A stretch of 64,000 nucleotides of DNA from Homarus americanus (Eukaryota > Arthropoda > Malacostraca > Decapoda > Nephropidae), in NCBI RefSeq assembly GCF_018991925.1, contig NW_024722158.1, positions 4,377,775 through 4,441,774 of the forward strand, written 5' to 3'. Below are positions 9,448 through 20,295 of the stretch, piece after piece. Within the stretch, counting starts at the first letter, position 1. Each line of letters opens with the position of its first letter. The position numbers were made by a program, and so were the translations under genes. The notes beneath the pieces were generated by a model. The model did no database searches and was not told the DNA's origin. It worked only from the letters and a program-made list of their open reading frames with translations.

Positions 9448-9965
9448 TTCTGCTAGGGTGTCTAATCTACAGGTGAAATAAGCTAGGGTGTCTAATCTAC
9501 AGGTGAAATAAGCTAGGGTGTCTAATCTACAGGTGAAATAAGCTAGGGTGTCTAATCTACAGGTGAAATAAGCTAGGTGTCTAATCTACAGGTGAAATAA
9601 GCTAAGTGTCTAACTCAGGTGAAATAAGCTAAGGTGTCTAATCTACAGGTGAAATAAGCTAAGGTGTCTAATCTACAGGTGAAATAAGCTAGGTGTCTAA
9701 TCTACAGGTGAAATAAGCTAGGTGTCTAATCTACAGAAATAAGCTAAGGTGTCTAATCTACGGTGAAATAAGCTAGGTGTCTAATCACAGGTGAAATAAG
9801 CTAAGGTGTCTAATCTACAGAAATAAGCTAGGTGTCTAATCTACAGGTGAAATAAGCTGGTGTCTAATCTGGTGTAAGCTAGGTGTCTAATCTACAGGTG
9901 AAATAAGCAGTGTCTAATCTACAGGTGAAATAAGCTAGGGTGTCTAATCTACAGGTGAAATAAAC
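9448..9965. repeat. 30-bp minisatellite, GGTGTCTAATCTACAGGTGA
   Basis: About seventeen copies. The first four are identical; copies become progressively shortened (loss of GGTG, ACAG or GTGAAAT) toward 9850, then the last copies return to full length. Confidence 0.97.
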
Positions 9966-10027
9966 AGACAACTCCTGACCCGAATCCACTCTTAACACCG
10001 GAAGTAGTGAAGATACAAAAGGTCATG

Positions 10028-10029
<2 letters not shown>

Positions 10030-10060
<31 letters not shown>
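10030..10060. repeat. (GT)n microsatellite
   Basis: Short perfect run. Confidence 0.95.
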
Positions 10061-10063
<3 letters not shown>

Positions 10064-10480
10064 ACATAACCTAGTAATGTACTTAGTTTAGTCATCCTGC
10101 CCTATATCATGTACGTTTTAGTCTCTGTGTACGCGATACTATGACATCAATGTATACATATGTGACGTGTGAGAGTACATTGTATTCTGTGTAGTGTGGG
10201 TGTATGTACTGTATATATGTGACGTCAGAGTGTATAATAAATCCCGTTTATGTTTGTGGACAAGATGAACGTAATAGTGTACAATATCCTAGTGTAATTG
10301 TGTACTATTGCCTGTAACTGTACCTGAATTAAAACACAATGAACTACTGTAACCCAAAATATATAACACTATCCACAAGGTTAATGGCACTACTACTACT
10401 ACTACAACAACTAATACTATCACACACAAAACAAGGAAACTGAGAGAGGGGGGAATTATGGCACTCTGAGCATCTTGTTC
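10061..10480. other. Unique A+T-rich stretch, no gene seen
   Basis: Non-repetitive except for diffuse TGTAC/GTACA words and a TGACGTCA palindrome near 10220. No supported ORF. Confidence 0.6.
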
Positions 10481-10487
10481 TGCTCAG

Positions 10488-10537
10488 TGACCGTCTAGTC
10501 GTATCTGGGAGGTTAGTGTACCAGGCCAAGCTTAAAG
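10488..10537 (+). other. Candidate internal coding exon (50 nt)
   Basis: CATCTTGTTCTGCTCAG forms a good acceptor, and 50 bases later AAAG|GTGAGT forms a consensus donor. One phase is open throughout and reads DRLVVSGRLVYQAKLK, leaving one base at each edge. I recognise no family. Length and openness alone are not significant; the case rests on the splice-site matches. Confidence 0.25.
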
Positions 10538-10600
10538 GTGAGTGGGAGTGACCGCCAACCAGCTGCTACAAGGCCGCCTCCTACACCCACCTCACTGCCT

Positions 10601-10924
10601 CACCTAACCTAACTTAACCTAACCTAACTTAACCTAACCTAACCTAACCTAACCTAACCTAACCTAAACTAACCTTACCTAACCTAACCTAATCTTAACC
10701 TAACCTAACCTAAACTAACCTTACCTAACCTAATCTTAACCTAACCTGACCTAACTTTGACCAAATGAAACTTAACCTGACCTGACGTGACCTACCCTAA
10801 CCTAACTTTAACTTAATCAAACCTAACGTATAACTGTAACGAACCATAACCTGACCTTCTGTTTACGCTAACCTAAACTACCTTAACTTAAACTAACCTG
10901 ACTCATCTTAACCTAACCTAACCT
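10601..10924. repeat. Interstitial telomere-like (CCTAA)n block
   Basis: Dozens of CCTAA pentamers with CTTAA, CTAAA and CTGA variants over about 320 bp. The best-preserved part is at 10620-10740. CCTAA/TTAGG is the ancestral arthropod telomere repeat; here it is internal and degenerate, ending in a (CT)n run. Confidence 0.9.
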
Positions 10925-11009
10925 CTCTCTCTCTCTCTCTCACAAAAAGAATGACCAATTTTTATCCCACTGGACTGTGAACAACACGATGCATTCAAAC
11001 TAATCGGAG

Positions 11010-11260
11010 AAGTAGGTGTGGTGTAGGGTGTGGTGTAGGTGTGGGTGTAGGTGTGGTGTAGGGTGTGGTGTAGATGTGGTGTAGGTGGTGGTGTAGGTGT
11101 GGGTGTAGGGGTGTGGTGTAGGTGGTGGTGTAGGTGTAGTGGGGTGGTGTGGTGTAGGTGTGGTGCAGTGGTGTAGGGGTGGTGTAGGTGGTGTAGGTGT
11201 TGTGTAGGTGTGGTGTGGGTGGTGGGTGGTGGTGTAGGTGGTGGTGTAGGTGGTGACAGG
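11010..11260. repeat. GGTGTAGGTGTGGT minisatellite
   Basis: G+T-only sequence of GGTG and TAGG words in irregular 6-12-bp units. Confidence 0.93.
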
Positions 11261-11370
11261 TGGCACAGTGAGGCAGGCAGGCAGGCAAGGGGGGGCGACA
11301 TCTCATCATCCTCCTCCTCTCTCTCTCTCTCCCTATTTTCCTCAGCATCCCCCCCCTCCCAACCAGTGAG

Positions 11371-11371
<1 letters not shown>

Positions 11372-11412
<41 letters not shown>
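11372..11412. repeat. (GT)n microsatellite
   Basis: Perfect run. Confidence 0.97.
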
Positions 11413-11413
<1 letters not shown>

Positions 11414-11510
11414 ACCCATTGGCACTCACAGGTATCACACTACAATGACGATGACAATTACACGAAACGGGACGCGACAAACACACAGACACGCCGGCAC
11501 TATAACGGCC

Positions 11511-11512
<2 letters not shown>

Positions 11513-11598
<86 letters not shown>
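11513..11598. repeat. (CA)n microsatellite, ~86 bp
   Basis: Uninterrupted run. Confidence 0.98.
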
Positions 11599-11600
<2 letters not shown>

Positions 11601-11830
11601 CAGTTACGGTAGAGTCTCAGGCAACTTTTCCGCCATTTTAAGTCTCCATCTTTCGCCTGTTGCTTATAAATGGCGGCAGTTAGGACCATTTTTCCATTAC
11701 ATTTATGAGTTAATGTATGATATTAACTCATTTCCATTATATGTTACGGTACAGAGTTAAGGTGGAGTTCCTGGTGTACGCTCTGTCGTTAGTGGAGGCA
11801 GTTAGATGCGTTATGTCACTGTCATGTCAT

Positions 11831-11849
11831 TAGAGAGAGAGAGAGAGAG

Positions 11850-11906
<57 letters not shown>

Positions 11907-12062
11907 CTAACACGCCAGCATCATAACAGTAAAATAGGAGACGGGGAGAGGGAGGGGGTGAGGGAGGAGGGTGGGGAGGAGGTAAAGGGGGAGAAGGTAA
12001 GGGGGTGGTCAGGTGAGGGGGTGAAGGAGGGGGGTGACGGGGGAGAGGGTGAGGGGGGAGAG
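11831..12062. repeat. (GA)n and G-rich tract
   Basis: GA run at 11831-11902 with one GGG break, then GAGGGGGTGAGG-type purine sequence at 11938-12062. Confidence 0.95.
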
Positions 12063-12524
12063 CAAACCAGGATCTATATAATTGCACTTTATGATTTCAG
12101 AAATAGCTGGACAAGTACGGTCATATAATTACAGAGAAGTCTCTCTCTCTCTCTTCACTTCTAGTTTAGTATATATGGACCCAGTTTTGATATATAAACA
12201 GATGTTGTGATATATATACAGGTGTTATATATACAAACAATGTAAACAAACAATACAGGTAAACAATAGGTAAACAGTCAAAGGAAATCAACCAATAACA
12301 ACCCCAGAAAATCATCACAAACTCTACTCGGTGACCTTCGAGATAAGATAACAACGCTGGGGCTACCTGACGAAGTGACGACGAAGGTGGTGAGGAAGAG
12401 CTGTGGTGTGGTGTGTGGTGTGGTGTGTGGTGGTGGTGTGGTGGTCTGGAGTGAGTGACTCAAAGGAAGCTGGAGAGGAGGTGGACATAAAGGAGTAGGA
12501 AGGAGGGGAGTGTAATATAATAAA

Positions 12525-13315
12525 GAGGGGTGGGAGAGGGGAGAGGGGGAGGGGAGGGAGAGGTGGGGGTGTAGAGGAGAGGTGGGGGGGGGTGAGAGGG
12601 AGAGGTGGGGGGGGGGAGAGGGAGGTGAGGGAGAGGGGTGGGGGGAGGAGAGGGGAGAGGGGGAGGGGAGGGAGAGGGGTGGGGAGGAGGTGGGGGTGAG
12701 GGGAGGGAGAGGGGAGGGGGAGGGAGAAGTGGGGGGGAGGAGAGGGAGGAGGTGGGGGAGGGGAGAGTGGGGGAGGAGAGGGAGAGGTGGGGGGAGGAGA
12801 GGGGAGTGAGGAGGTGGGGGGGTGAGAGGGAGAGGGTGAGGGGAGAGAAGTGGGGAGGAGAGGGAGAGGTGGGGGGAGGAGGAAGTGGGGAGTGAGAGGG
12901 AGAGGTGGGGGGGGGGAGAGGGGAGAGGGGAGGGGAGGGAGAGGGGAGTGAGAGAGGGGAGAGGTGAGGGGAGGGAGAGGTGGGGGGAGTGAGGAGGTGG
13001 GGGGGGTGAGAGGGAGAGGTGGGGAGGGAGAATGGGGGAGAGGGAGAGGTGGGGGAGGGGGAGGTGGGGGAGTGAGGAGGGAGGTGGGGGAGGGAGGTGG
13101 GGGTGAGGAGGTGGGGGGTGAGGGTGGGGGTGAGAGGAGGTGAGAGGTGGGGGTGAGAGGGGGAGGGTGAGGGAGGGGGAGAGGTGGGGAGTGAGAGATG
13201 GGGGGTGAGAGGGAGGTGGGGAGGAGAGGTGGGGGACGGAGAGGGGTGAGGGGGGAGGGGGGAGAGGTGGGGAGTGAGAGGTGGGGGGGTGAGAGGAGGT
13301 GAGGAGAGACAAGTG
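12525..13315. repeat. ~790-bp G-rich minisatellite (GGGAGAGGTGGGGGG)
   Basis: Almost no pyrimidine other than T over nearly 800 bp on the + strand. Units are GGGAGAGG and GTGGGGGG in varying order. G-runs of three to eight at short spacing give dense G-quadruplex potential. The long Pro/Ser-rich frame on the other strand is an artefact. Confidence 0.96.
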
Positions 13316-13370
13316 TTGCGCTTCTCAATTTACTTCATTTTCACGTACGGGTCGATGTCCTCCCATCCAT

Positions 13371-13490
<120 letters not shown>

Positions 13491-13817
13491 GCCCTTCACC
13501 CATCATTCACACGGACGTGTACACATGTGCAATATACATCATCCACGATATCCTCTGTGTCAACACATCCGCACATGCATACATATGTACAACACACTAC
13601 ACGTACACAAGCCACCTGTGTACACACCATGAAGTACATACATAACCAAAAACCACACAGCACTGTATACGCCTGGACACACACACACACACACGAACCA
13701 AGTCTTTTGTAATAGTGTAGCTACTTGACAGAGATTGACAGACAGACACACAAGAGAATGTTCAGACAGACAGACAAACACTCGGATTAATAGAAGGGTG
13801 AGAGCGCATGAAGGTAA

Positions 13818-13819
<2 letters not shown>

Positions 13820-13856
<37 letters not shown>

Positions 13857-13869
13857 GTGTGTGTGTGTA
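13820..13869. repeat. (GT)n microsatellite
   Basis: Run with a single TTG slip. Confidence 0.96.
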
Positions 13870-13906
13870 CAGTCGCTGAGTGATATAGATCCTTGTTCCA
13901 AATTTA

Positions 13907-13930
13907 TGACCTTGACCTTTGACCTGACCT
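13907..13930 (+). promoter_or_regulatory. Cluster of four AGGTCA half-sites (as TGACCT)
   Basis: TGACCT occurs at 13907, 13913, 13920 and 13925, giving DR0, DR1 and overlapping arrangements within 24 bp. This matches nuclear-receptor binding words; occupancy is unknown. Confidence 0.3.
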
Positions 13931-14037
13931 CAAATTCACTGTAGTTCTTTTACTGTGGTCAATATACCTGTCAGTTCTAAACACCGTAACACGGTCCATT
14001 CATGAGTTATACGGCAATAGAAACATAACTGTAACAT

Positions 14038-14112
14038 TGACCAACACTGACCTACATTGACCTACACTGAGCTACACTGACCTACATTGACCCAGACCTG
14101 ATGACCTCTAAA
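14038..14112. repeat. 12-bp repeat TGACCTACACTG
   Basis: Six copies alternating TGACCTACATTGACCTACACTG. Each carries a TGACC(T/C) word, continuing the half-site theme 130 bp downstream. Confidence 0.8.
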
Positions 14113-14329
14113 AACAAATGAGCACTGAGGATTGTGACCTGATGAGTGTAAATGTCAAGTCCAAACGGTATAGCACTTTCTGTTCCCAAGTTATGACGTG
14201 GACAGCGACAGGAAGTTCGATAATCCCATAGAGAGTGCAGTGGCCGTCCTCCTTGTGTGATCCCGTGTGTTATGTGTCCTTTATCCACCCACAACCATTC
14301 AGTAGTCTTACCCATGGCCTTATTGTCTC

Positions 14330-14545
14330 GCCCACACCTACGCCCACTGCCTCCACCCACCCCCACTGTCTTACCCACGCCCACATTGCCTCACCCACGC
14401 CCACACTGCCTCACCCCGCCCACATTGCCTCCCCACGCCCACTGCCTCACCCACGCCCACATTGCCTCACCCACGCCCACATGCCTCACCCACCCACACT
14501 GCCCCCCACGCCCATTGCCTCACCCCGCCCCCACCCCCTTGCTTG
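14330..14545. repeat. 20-bp minisatellite CACGCCCACATTGCCTCACC
   Basis: About ten copies with deletions of one to three bases. Confidence 0.94.
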
Positions 14546-14589
14546 GGTGAGGTTAATTATATATACTCACAGTCATGTCTCTTCCTCCT

Positions 14590-14850
14590 CCTCCTCCTCT
14601 TCCATCTTTCCTCTCCTCTCTCTCTCTCTCTCCCCTACCCCCACACACTCCCCACTCAACACACTCCACCACCCCCACACACACACTCCAACACACACAC
14701 CCACCCCACACACACACTCCCCTCCCACCCACCCCCCCACTCCCCTCCCCCCTCCAACACCTCCACCACCCCACCTCCCCCACTCCAACACACACTCACC
14801 CTCCCACACACCTCCCCTCCAACACCTCCACCCACCCCACACACACACAC
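14590..14850. repeat. CCTCCT then CCCCACACACTCC low-complexity sequence
   Basis: C/A/T-only sequence with irregular CACACTCC and CACCTCC units. Confidence 0.88.
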
Positions 14851-14934
14851 AACAACTACCCCACCATACATAAGACACCACCACACCACCACATACCACT
14901 ACCATTAGTTGGCCAAGCAAAGTGTCCCTCCTAC

Positions 14935-15245
14935 CAGCGTGGGAGGGAGAGTGAGGTGAGTGGAGAGTGGGGAGGGAGGTGAGGTGAGAGTGAGAGTGGG
15001 GAGGGAGAGGAGGTGAAGGGGTGAGTGAGAGGAGGAGGAGGTGAAGAGGTGAGTGGTGAGGGAGGAGGTGAGGAGTGAGTGAGTGGGGAGGAGGGAGGTG
15101 AAGGGTGAGTGAGGAGGGAGGAGGGAGGTGAAGAGGTGAGTGAGTGAGGAGGAGGAGGTGGAAGGGTGAGTGGAGTGAGGAGGAGGAGGTGAGAAGGGTG
15201 AGTGAGTGAGGAGGAGGAGGTGAAGGGTGAGGTGAGGGAGGAGGA
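14935..15245. repeat. GAGGAGGAGGTGAAGGGTGAGTGAG minisatellite (25-36 bp)
   Basis: Purine-rich array with regularly recurring GTGAGTGAG. Confidence 0.92.
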
Positions 15246-15255
15246 GGAGCCGAAG

Positions 15256-15304
15256 ATGGGTCGTTTCAAGGCTACAGAAGACACACTCACCGGAAGCGTG
15301 GCCA
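15256..15304 (+). other. Candidate first coding exon
   Basis: An ATG in good context (A at -3, G at +4) starts MGRFKATEDTLTGSVA and the frame runs into CCA|GTGAGC, a reasonable donor. The segment is unique sequence wedged between two minisatellites. The opposite strand also offers a CCG|GTGAGT donor here, so strand is uncertain. No homology recognised. Confidence 0.15.
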
Positions 15305-15309
15305 GTGAG

Positions 15310-15640
15310 CAGCTCCCTCCCTCACCCTCGCCTCCCTTTGTCTCCCTGCATCCCTCCTCACCCCGCCTCCCTTGTCCCTGTCACCTCCCTCACCCTCGCT
15401 CCCTTTGTCCCTCTGCATCCCTCCTCACCTCCCTCCCTTTGTCTCCCCTCCCTCCCTCACCCTCGGCTCCCTTTGTCCTCTGCATCCTCCCCTCACTCTC
15501 CCTTTTCCCTCTGCATCCCTCCTCACCCTCGCCCTCCTTTGTCTCCCTGCATCCTCCTCACCCTCCGCCTCCCTTTGTCCCTCTGCATCCTCCCTCACCC
15601 TCGCCTCCCTTTGTCTCCCTGTATCCCTCATCCTCCGCCT
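15310..15640. repeat. ~36-bp pyrimidine minisatellite CCTCCCTTTGTCTCCCTGCA
   Basis: About nine copies; each has CTTTGTC and TGCATCC. Confidence 0.94.
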
Positions 15641-16270
<630 letters not shown>

Positions 16271-16273
16271 TAA

Positions 16274-16275
<2 letters not shown>

Positions 16276-16342
<67 letters not shown>
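16276..16342. repeat. (CA)n microsatellite
   Basis: Perfect run. Confidence 0.98.
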
Positions 16343-16345
<3 letters not shown>

Positions 16346-16480
16346 TCACTACTACAAAAATCAGACTCACATTAATCATTTACTTAAAACATCCAGGATA
16401 AAAATAGAGAATAATTTTCCTTTCCATAAAATAAGTAATAGAGACGAACGCAGGTGTTACACGTGTACAGGTGTTCAGCT

Positions 16481-16483
<3 letters not shown>

Positions 16484-16547
<64 letters not shown>
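16484..16547. repeat. (GT)n microsatellite
   Basis: Single TTG slip in the middle. Confidence 0.97.
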
Positions 16548-16549
<2 letters not shown>

Positions 16550-16599
16550 AAGTGTTTCCTGCCAGTGTCAATTCAGAGGTCACCTTCACCTAACTTACT

Positions 16600-16695
16600 T
16601 GCTTACATACATACATACATGCATACATACATGAATAGATAGATAGATAGATAGACAGACAAGATAGACAGATACACATATACATACATACATGA
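16600..16695. repeat. (CATA)n/(GATA)n compound tract
   Basis: CATA, then GATA and GACA, then CATA again. Confidence 0.9.
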
Positions 16696-16769
16696 TAATC
16701 TTACTGTCTACTTATCAATATACTTTACTATTAACCTTTGTAAGTATTAAACTCCTTCAGTATTCATTA

Positions 16770-16950
16770 TCTACGTATAAGTGTTTAAGTAAATATGTGA
16801 TTCAGTGAGTCAATATGTAGTTTTAAGTAAGTTCATTTTAGTGTTTAAGTGTGTATATAAATGTTTAAGTAAATGTGTATATAAATTTTAGGTAAGTGTG
16901 TATATAAGTGTTTAAGTAATTGTCTATTAAGTGTGTATACAAGTGTCGGT
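16770..16950. repeat. Degenerate ~24-bp repeat GTGTTTAAGTAAATGTGTAT
   Basis: Five to six decayed copies of TTTAAGTAA/GTGTATATAA. Confidence 0.65.
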
Positions 16951-17118
16951 TCAACATGAGTCAACAAGAGATCAGTGTTGGCTGAGTACCACGACCACCT
17001 AACTTAACTAGTGATGGTTGGGAGGTGGAGGGGGGATGAGGAGCAGAATGTCACAGTAGCGGCCTATTATACCTGTGTGTGTGTGTGTGTGTGTCCCTTC
17101 TACACTCCCTCTCCACAG

Positions 17119-17181
17119 CCCGCAGGCAGCACCTTCCGCAACCTGCCGCATTACCGCAACCTCTGCTACGTGACCAAATGA
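17119..17181 (+). other. Candidate terminal coding exon
   Basis: TTCTACACTCCCTCTCCACAG is a strong acceptor after a GT run. The following 63 bases read PAGSTFRNLPHYRNLCYVTK and end in TGA. Nearly every third position is G or C (GGC AGC ACC TTC CGC AAC CTG), a codon pattern unlike the surrounding repeat DNA and typical of conserved exons. No family is recognised. A second frame across the same bases is also open, so chance remains possible. Confidence 0.3.
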
Positions 17182-17244
17182 CCTGTGCCGTGACCCCCCC
17201 CCCATATGACCTGTGTGTACACAGGCTAACAAAGTACTTTGGTT

Positions 17245-17790
17245 CAAACACAGGAGTGTTAGTTACAAAACTATATCTTGCCCTTGTCAGACCTCACTTG
17301 GATTACGCAGTTCAGTTCTAGTCACCGTATTACAGAATCCCCAGAAAGAATTCAGAGGAGAATGACAAGGCTAATCCCGGGCATTAGGAACCTTGAGTAT
17401 AGAGACAGGTTAAAGCATCTTAATTTGCACTCCCTCGAGAGACGTAGAGCGAGGGGCGACCTGATAGAGGTGTATAAGTGGAAGTCAGGGCTAAACAAAG
17501 GGGACATTACAAAGGTACGCAAACTATCCAACCAGGAGCGAGCTCTTAACAATGGTTTAAATTAGACAAATTTAGATTTAGGCGCGAAATAGGTAAACAT
17601 TGGTTTGGAAATAGATTAGTGGACGAGTGGAACAAGTTACCAAACATCATCATTAACTCGAATACACTGGATAGCTTCAAACAAAGGTTGGGTGGATATA
17701 TGAGCGATAGGGGCTGAGTGTGAATGGCACTGCCCAGTATGGGCCAATAGACCCGCTGCAGTTTCCTCCTTTCTCCTTTTCCCCCGACTT
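17245..17790 (+). mobile_element. CR1-like LINE C-terminal fragment, degenerate
   Basis: Three frames together give the conserved LINE block after the RT palm: KLYLALVRPHLDYAVQF, then ERIQRRMTRLIPGIRNLEYR and LNLHSLERRRARGDLIEVYK, then KLDKFRFRREIG, DEWNKLPN and LDSFKQRLGGYMSDRG, with a stop at 17715-17717. Frameshifts lie near 17325 and 17560. The 3' UTR contains GGGCCAATAGACCCGCTGCAG and ends in CTCCTTTCTCC-like sequence, as in crustacean CR1 tails. It is 5'-truncated and inactive. It belongs to a different subfamily from the copies at 53 and 59 kb. Confidence 0.85.
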
Positions 17791-17855
17791 CCACCTGAGA
17801 GAGAGGGAGAGATTAGTAGAGATATTGGAAAATCCTACTAGTTTAGTTTGTCCAG

Positions 17856-17899
17856 TAAAATCATTTTGTCAGAGTAATTGTGTCCAATATAAACGGCAG
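17856..17899 (+). other. Candidate internal coding exon
   Basis: GGCAG|GTGAGT at 17899/17900 is a consensus donor. Two acceptors are possible upstream: TTTGTCCAG (exon 17856-17899) or CATTTTGTCAG (17873-17899). Both use the same open phase, KSFCQSNCVQYKRQ. It lies just beyond the LINE tail. No family recognised. Confidence 0.2.
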
Positions 17900-18134
17900 G
17901 TGAGTGAACAAGGTGTGGTATGTGGTGGCCGGTCATCCATCACTGGGCTAACTGTCCACTCCCTACTGTCACGAGGCGAGGGGGTGCTGAAGAAGGAAGA
18001 GGAAGAGGAAAGGACACAATAATGATGATAATAATGAAGAAGCCAACTAACATAACAACTTAAACTAACCCAAACAAACCAAACCTACCCTAACCTAACC
18101 TAATCCGCCTTGCCATTCACCACTGTTTGTATAC

Positions 18135-18223
18135 CTGCATTGTCTAGGTACACTTCTGCCCTACAAAGCGGGCAGACCACAAGCCGTTCTTCCGGGGCAG
18201 GGCGACACACCGTTGATGCTGAC
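18135..18223 (-). other. Candidate exon with CPLCR (RING-like) motif
   Basis: On the minus strand, unique sequence between an AATCCCCAG acceptor and a GCAG|GTATAC donor is open in one phase and includes PEERLVVCPLCRAEVYLD. C-P-x-C-R is the hallmark of the second half of a C3HC4 RING finger. The first half of a RING is not found in frame upstream, where an open segment at 18224-18349 reads differently. Either this is a fragment of a RING exon or the match is coincidental. Confidence 0.22.
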
Positions 18224-18394
18224 CTGGGGATTCCTCAGTGCTTCTGATGACAGACAGACTTCTTTCCTCAAGTTCCGTGGCACTGTGACACTCAACCCGT
18301 GACAAGAACCCAGCAGAACAGACGGTAATAAGAACAAATAGAAGAACAAACAATAATAACAGTACAGGTATAGTTATAAGTACAGGTAGGAAGA

Positions 18395-18709
18395 ACACAA
18401 TAATAATGATAATAATAATAATAATAATAATGATAATAATAATAATAATAATAATAACAATAATAATGATAATAATAATAAATAAATAAATAATAATAAT
18501 AATAATCAACAATAAATAATAATAATAATAATAACAATAATAATAATAATAATAATAACACAATAATAATAATAATAATAATAACAATAATAATAATAAT
18601 AATAATAACAATAACAATAATAATAATAACAACAATAACAATAATAATAATAATAATAACAATAATAATAATAACAATAACAAACAATAATAATAATAAT
18701 AAAATAATA

Positions 18710-18744
<35 letters not shown>
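18395..18744. repeat. (AAT)n microsatellite block, ~350 bp
   Basis: AATAAT with ATG, AAC and AAAT interruptions; the largest trinucleotide tract in the window. Confidence 0.97.
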
Positions 18745-18779
18745 GTGATATATGAATGGATACTTTCCCCACCCCCACC

Positions 18780-19115
18780 CTTAGCTCAAACCCCTGGGAG
18801 GGGAGGAGCGAGGAGAGGTACAGGACCAGGTAAACTAGACGTATTACACCTGTGGGGGGACCGTGACCTGGGGTGTGGAGGGACTGGGGGGTGGGGTGGG
18901 ATGGGTGGAGGAAGGGGGTGGGTGGGAGAGAGAGGGGCGGGGCCGTTTGCAGGGCAGAGTGAACGCCGCTGCTGGCAGACCGCTACGCCAGGGGTGATGG
19001 TAACGGGCCGACCCTCCGCCACCACCCACTGCCACCCACCCCGACCTGGCCCAGGCCCCAGCCACCCCACGGCCCGGCCACCCCTCCCACGTCCTGGCCT
19101 GACAATACTGGTACT
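18780..19115. other. GC-rich, CpG-containing unique segment
   Basis: Contains GGGGCGGGGCC (a GC-box) at about 18935 and many CpGs from 18955 to 19090, in contrast to the AT-rich block before and the ACT repeats after. It may be a promoter-type island or an exon remnant. No start codon or frame is convincing. Confidence 0.35.
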
Positions 19116-19129
19116 ACGGTCGAAGATCA

Positions 19130-19320
19130 CCACAACTACTACCGGTACTACTACTACAACTACCACAACTACTACTACTACCACAAGTACTACCACCATT
19201 CATTCATTCGAGCATTTATTCATATTAGACAGACAGACAGCTGGTACAAGTGGTCGTGTTGACTACCTACTGTACATGTAACAGATCATAATTATTATGG
19301 TCCATTTGCATAAGGTCGGG

Positions 19321-19380
<60 letters not shown>
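19130..19380. repeat. (CTA)n then (CA)n
   Basis: CTA/CAA/CCA tract at 19130-19200 and CA run at 19321-19380. Confidence 0.93.
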
Positions 19381-19383
<3 letters not shown>

Positions 19384-19689
19384 AATAGTAATTTATTTAA
19401 CCCTTTGGCTCCTACAGGTGTTCCGAAGCTGAACAAAATCACCTGGCTGTACCGAAAGGATTAAGTCAACTAATGAACAATACAAAATAACTGTACTTAC
19501 ACTTAATACTTAATACTGTACTTATAATTGAGCCGTAGATGTGACTTAAGGAACATGGGGAAGAGAAGATAGAAGGGAAAAAAAAGGAAATACCCATTAA
19601 GAGACGCTGTTTCCTCCTTGCAATCCTCACCAAGTATTTCCTTGAAAGAAGTACTTCCTTCTTCCTTCACCTGCTTTGAAAGAAATACA

Positions 19690-19785
19690 CCTGAACTTAC
19701 ACTCACACCTGTACCCACACCCAAACCTGTACCCACACCCACACTTATACCAACACCTGTACCTCACCTGTACCGTTGCCTGTGA
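19690..19785. repeat. ACACCTGTACCCACACCCA tandem repeat
   Basis: Four imperfect copies; one of many arrays built on ACCTGTACC. Confidence 0.8.
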
Positions 19786-19879
19786 ACCGGTACACTAACA
19801 CAGTTGACTGGTGTGGTTATGTCGCCGCTTGACCCAGTACACAAGTCCGGGTCCTCTCTCTTAACACCTTACTGCTGGT

Positions 19880-20295
19880 GGGGGAGGGAGGGAGGGAGGG
19901 GGGAGAAGGAGCAAGATGTGTGAGGAGGAGAATGTGGGAGGAAAGGGGATCGGAAAAGGAGGGAAGCGTAAGACTGGGAAGGATAGAAACAGGGGTAGGT
20001 GGGAGGGGCAGGGGAGGGGGAAAGGGTGGGCAGGGAGAAAAGAGGTGGGCAGGGAAGGAGGTTGGGCCAGGAGAGGAGAGAGGGTGGGCAAGGGAGAGGA
20101 GAGAGATTGAGCAGGAGAAAAAAAGAGATTGGGCAGGGAAGGGAGAGGGTGGGCAGGGAAGGGAGAGAGGGTGGAGCAGGGAAGGGAGGTGGGCAGGAAG
20201 GAGGAGAAGATGCGACAAGGGACAGGGAGAGAATTGGGCAGGGAGGAAAGAGGGGTGGAGTAGAGGGTGGGGGAAGGGGTGAGGGTGGGAAAGTA
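19880..20295. repeat. ~20-bp purine minisatellite GGTGGGCAGGGAAGGGAG
   Basis: About eighteen irregular copies, + strand purine except for TGGGC. Confidence 0.93.

Noticed and set aside
9448..9965. Regular 30-bp direct repeats considered as a CRISPR array
   Set aside because: There are no unique spacers between repeats, no cas genes, and the DNA is clearly eukaryotic.
10601..10924. CCTAA block considered as a chromosome end
   Set aside because: It is degenerate, internal, and followed by more than 50 kb of ordinary repeat-rich sequence.
12280..12390. Minus-strand VAPALLSYLE segment after a CT-rich acceptor considered as an exon
   Set aside because: The acceptor tract is part of the repeat array, no good donor follows, and the frame continues into AT-rich non-coding sequence.
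12278..13328. Minus-strand open frames of 321 and 344 codons, rich in Pro, Ser and Leu
   Set aside because: They are translations of the G-rich minisatellite. All three phases are open and repetitive, with no non-repeat domain.
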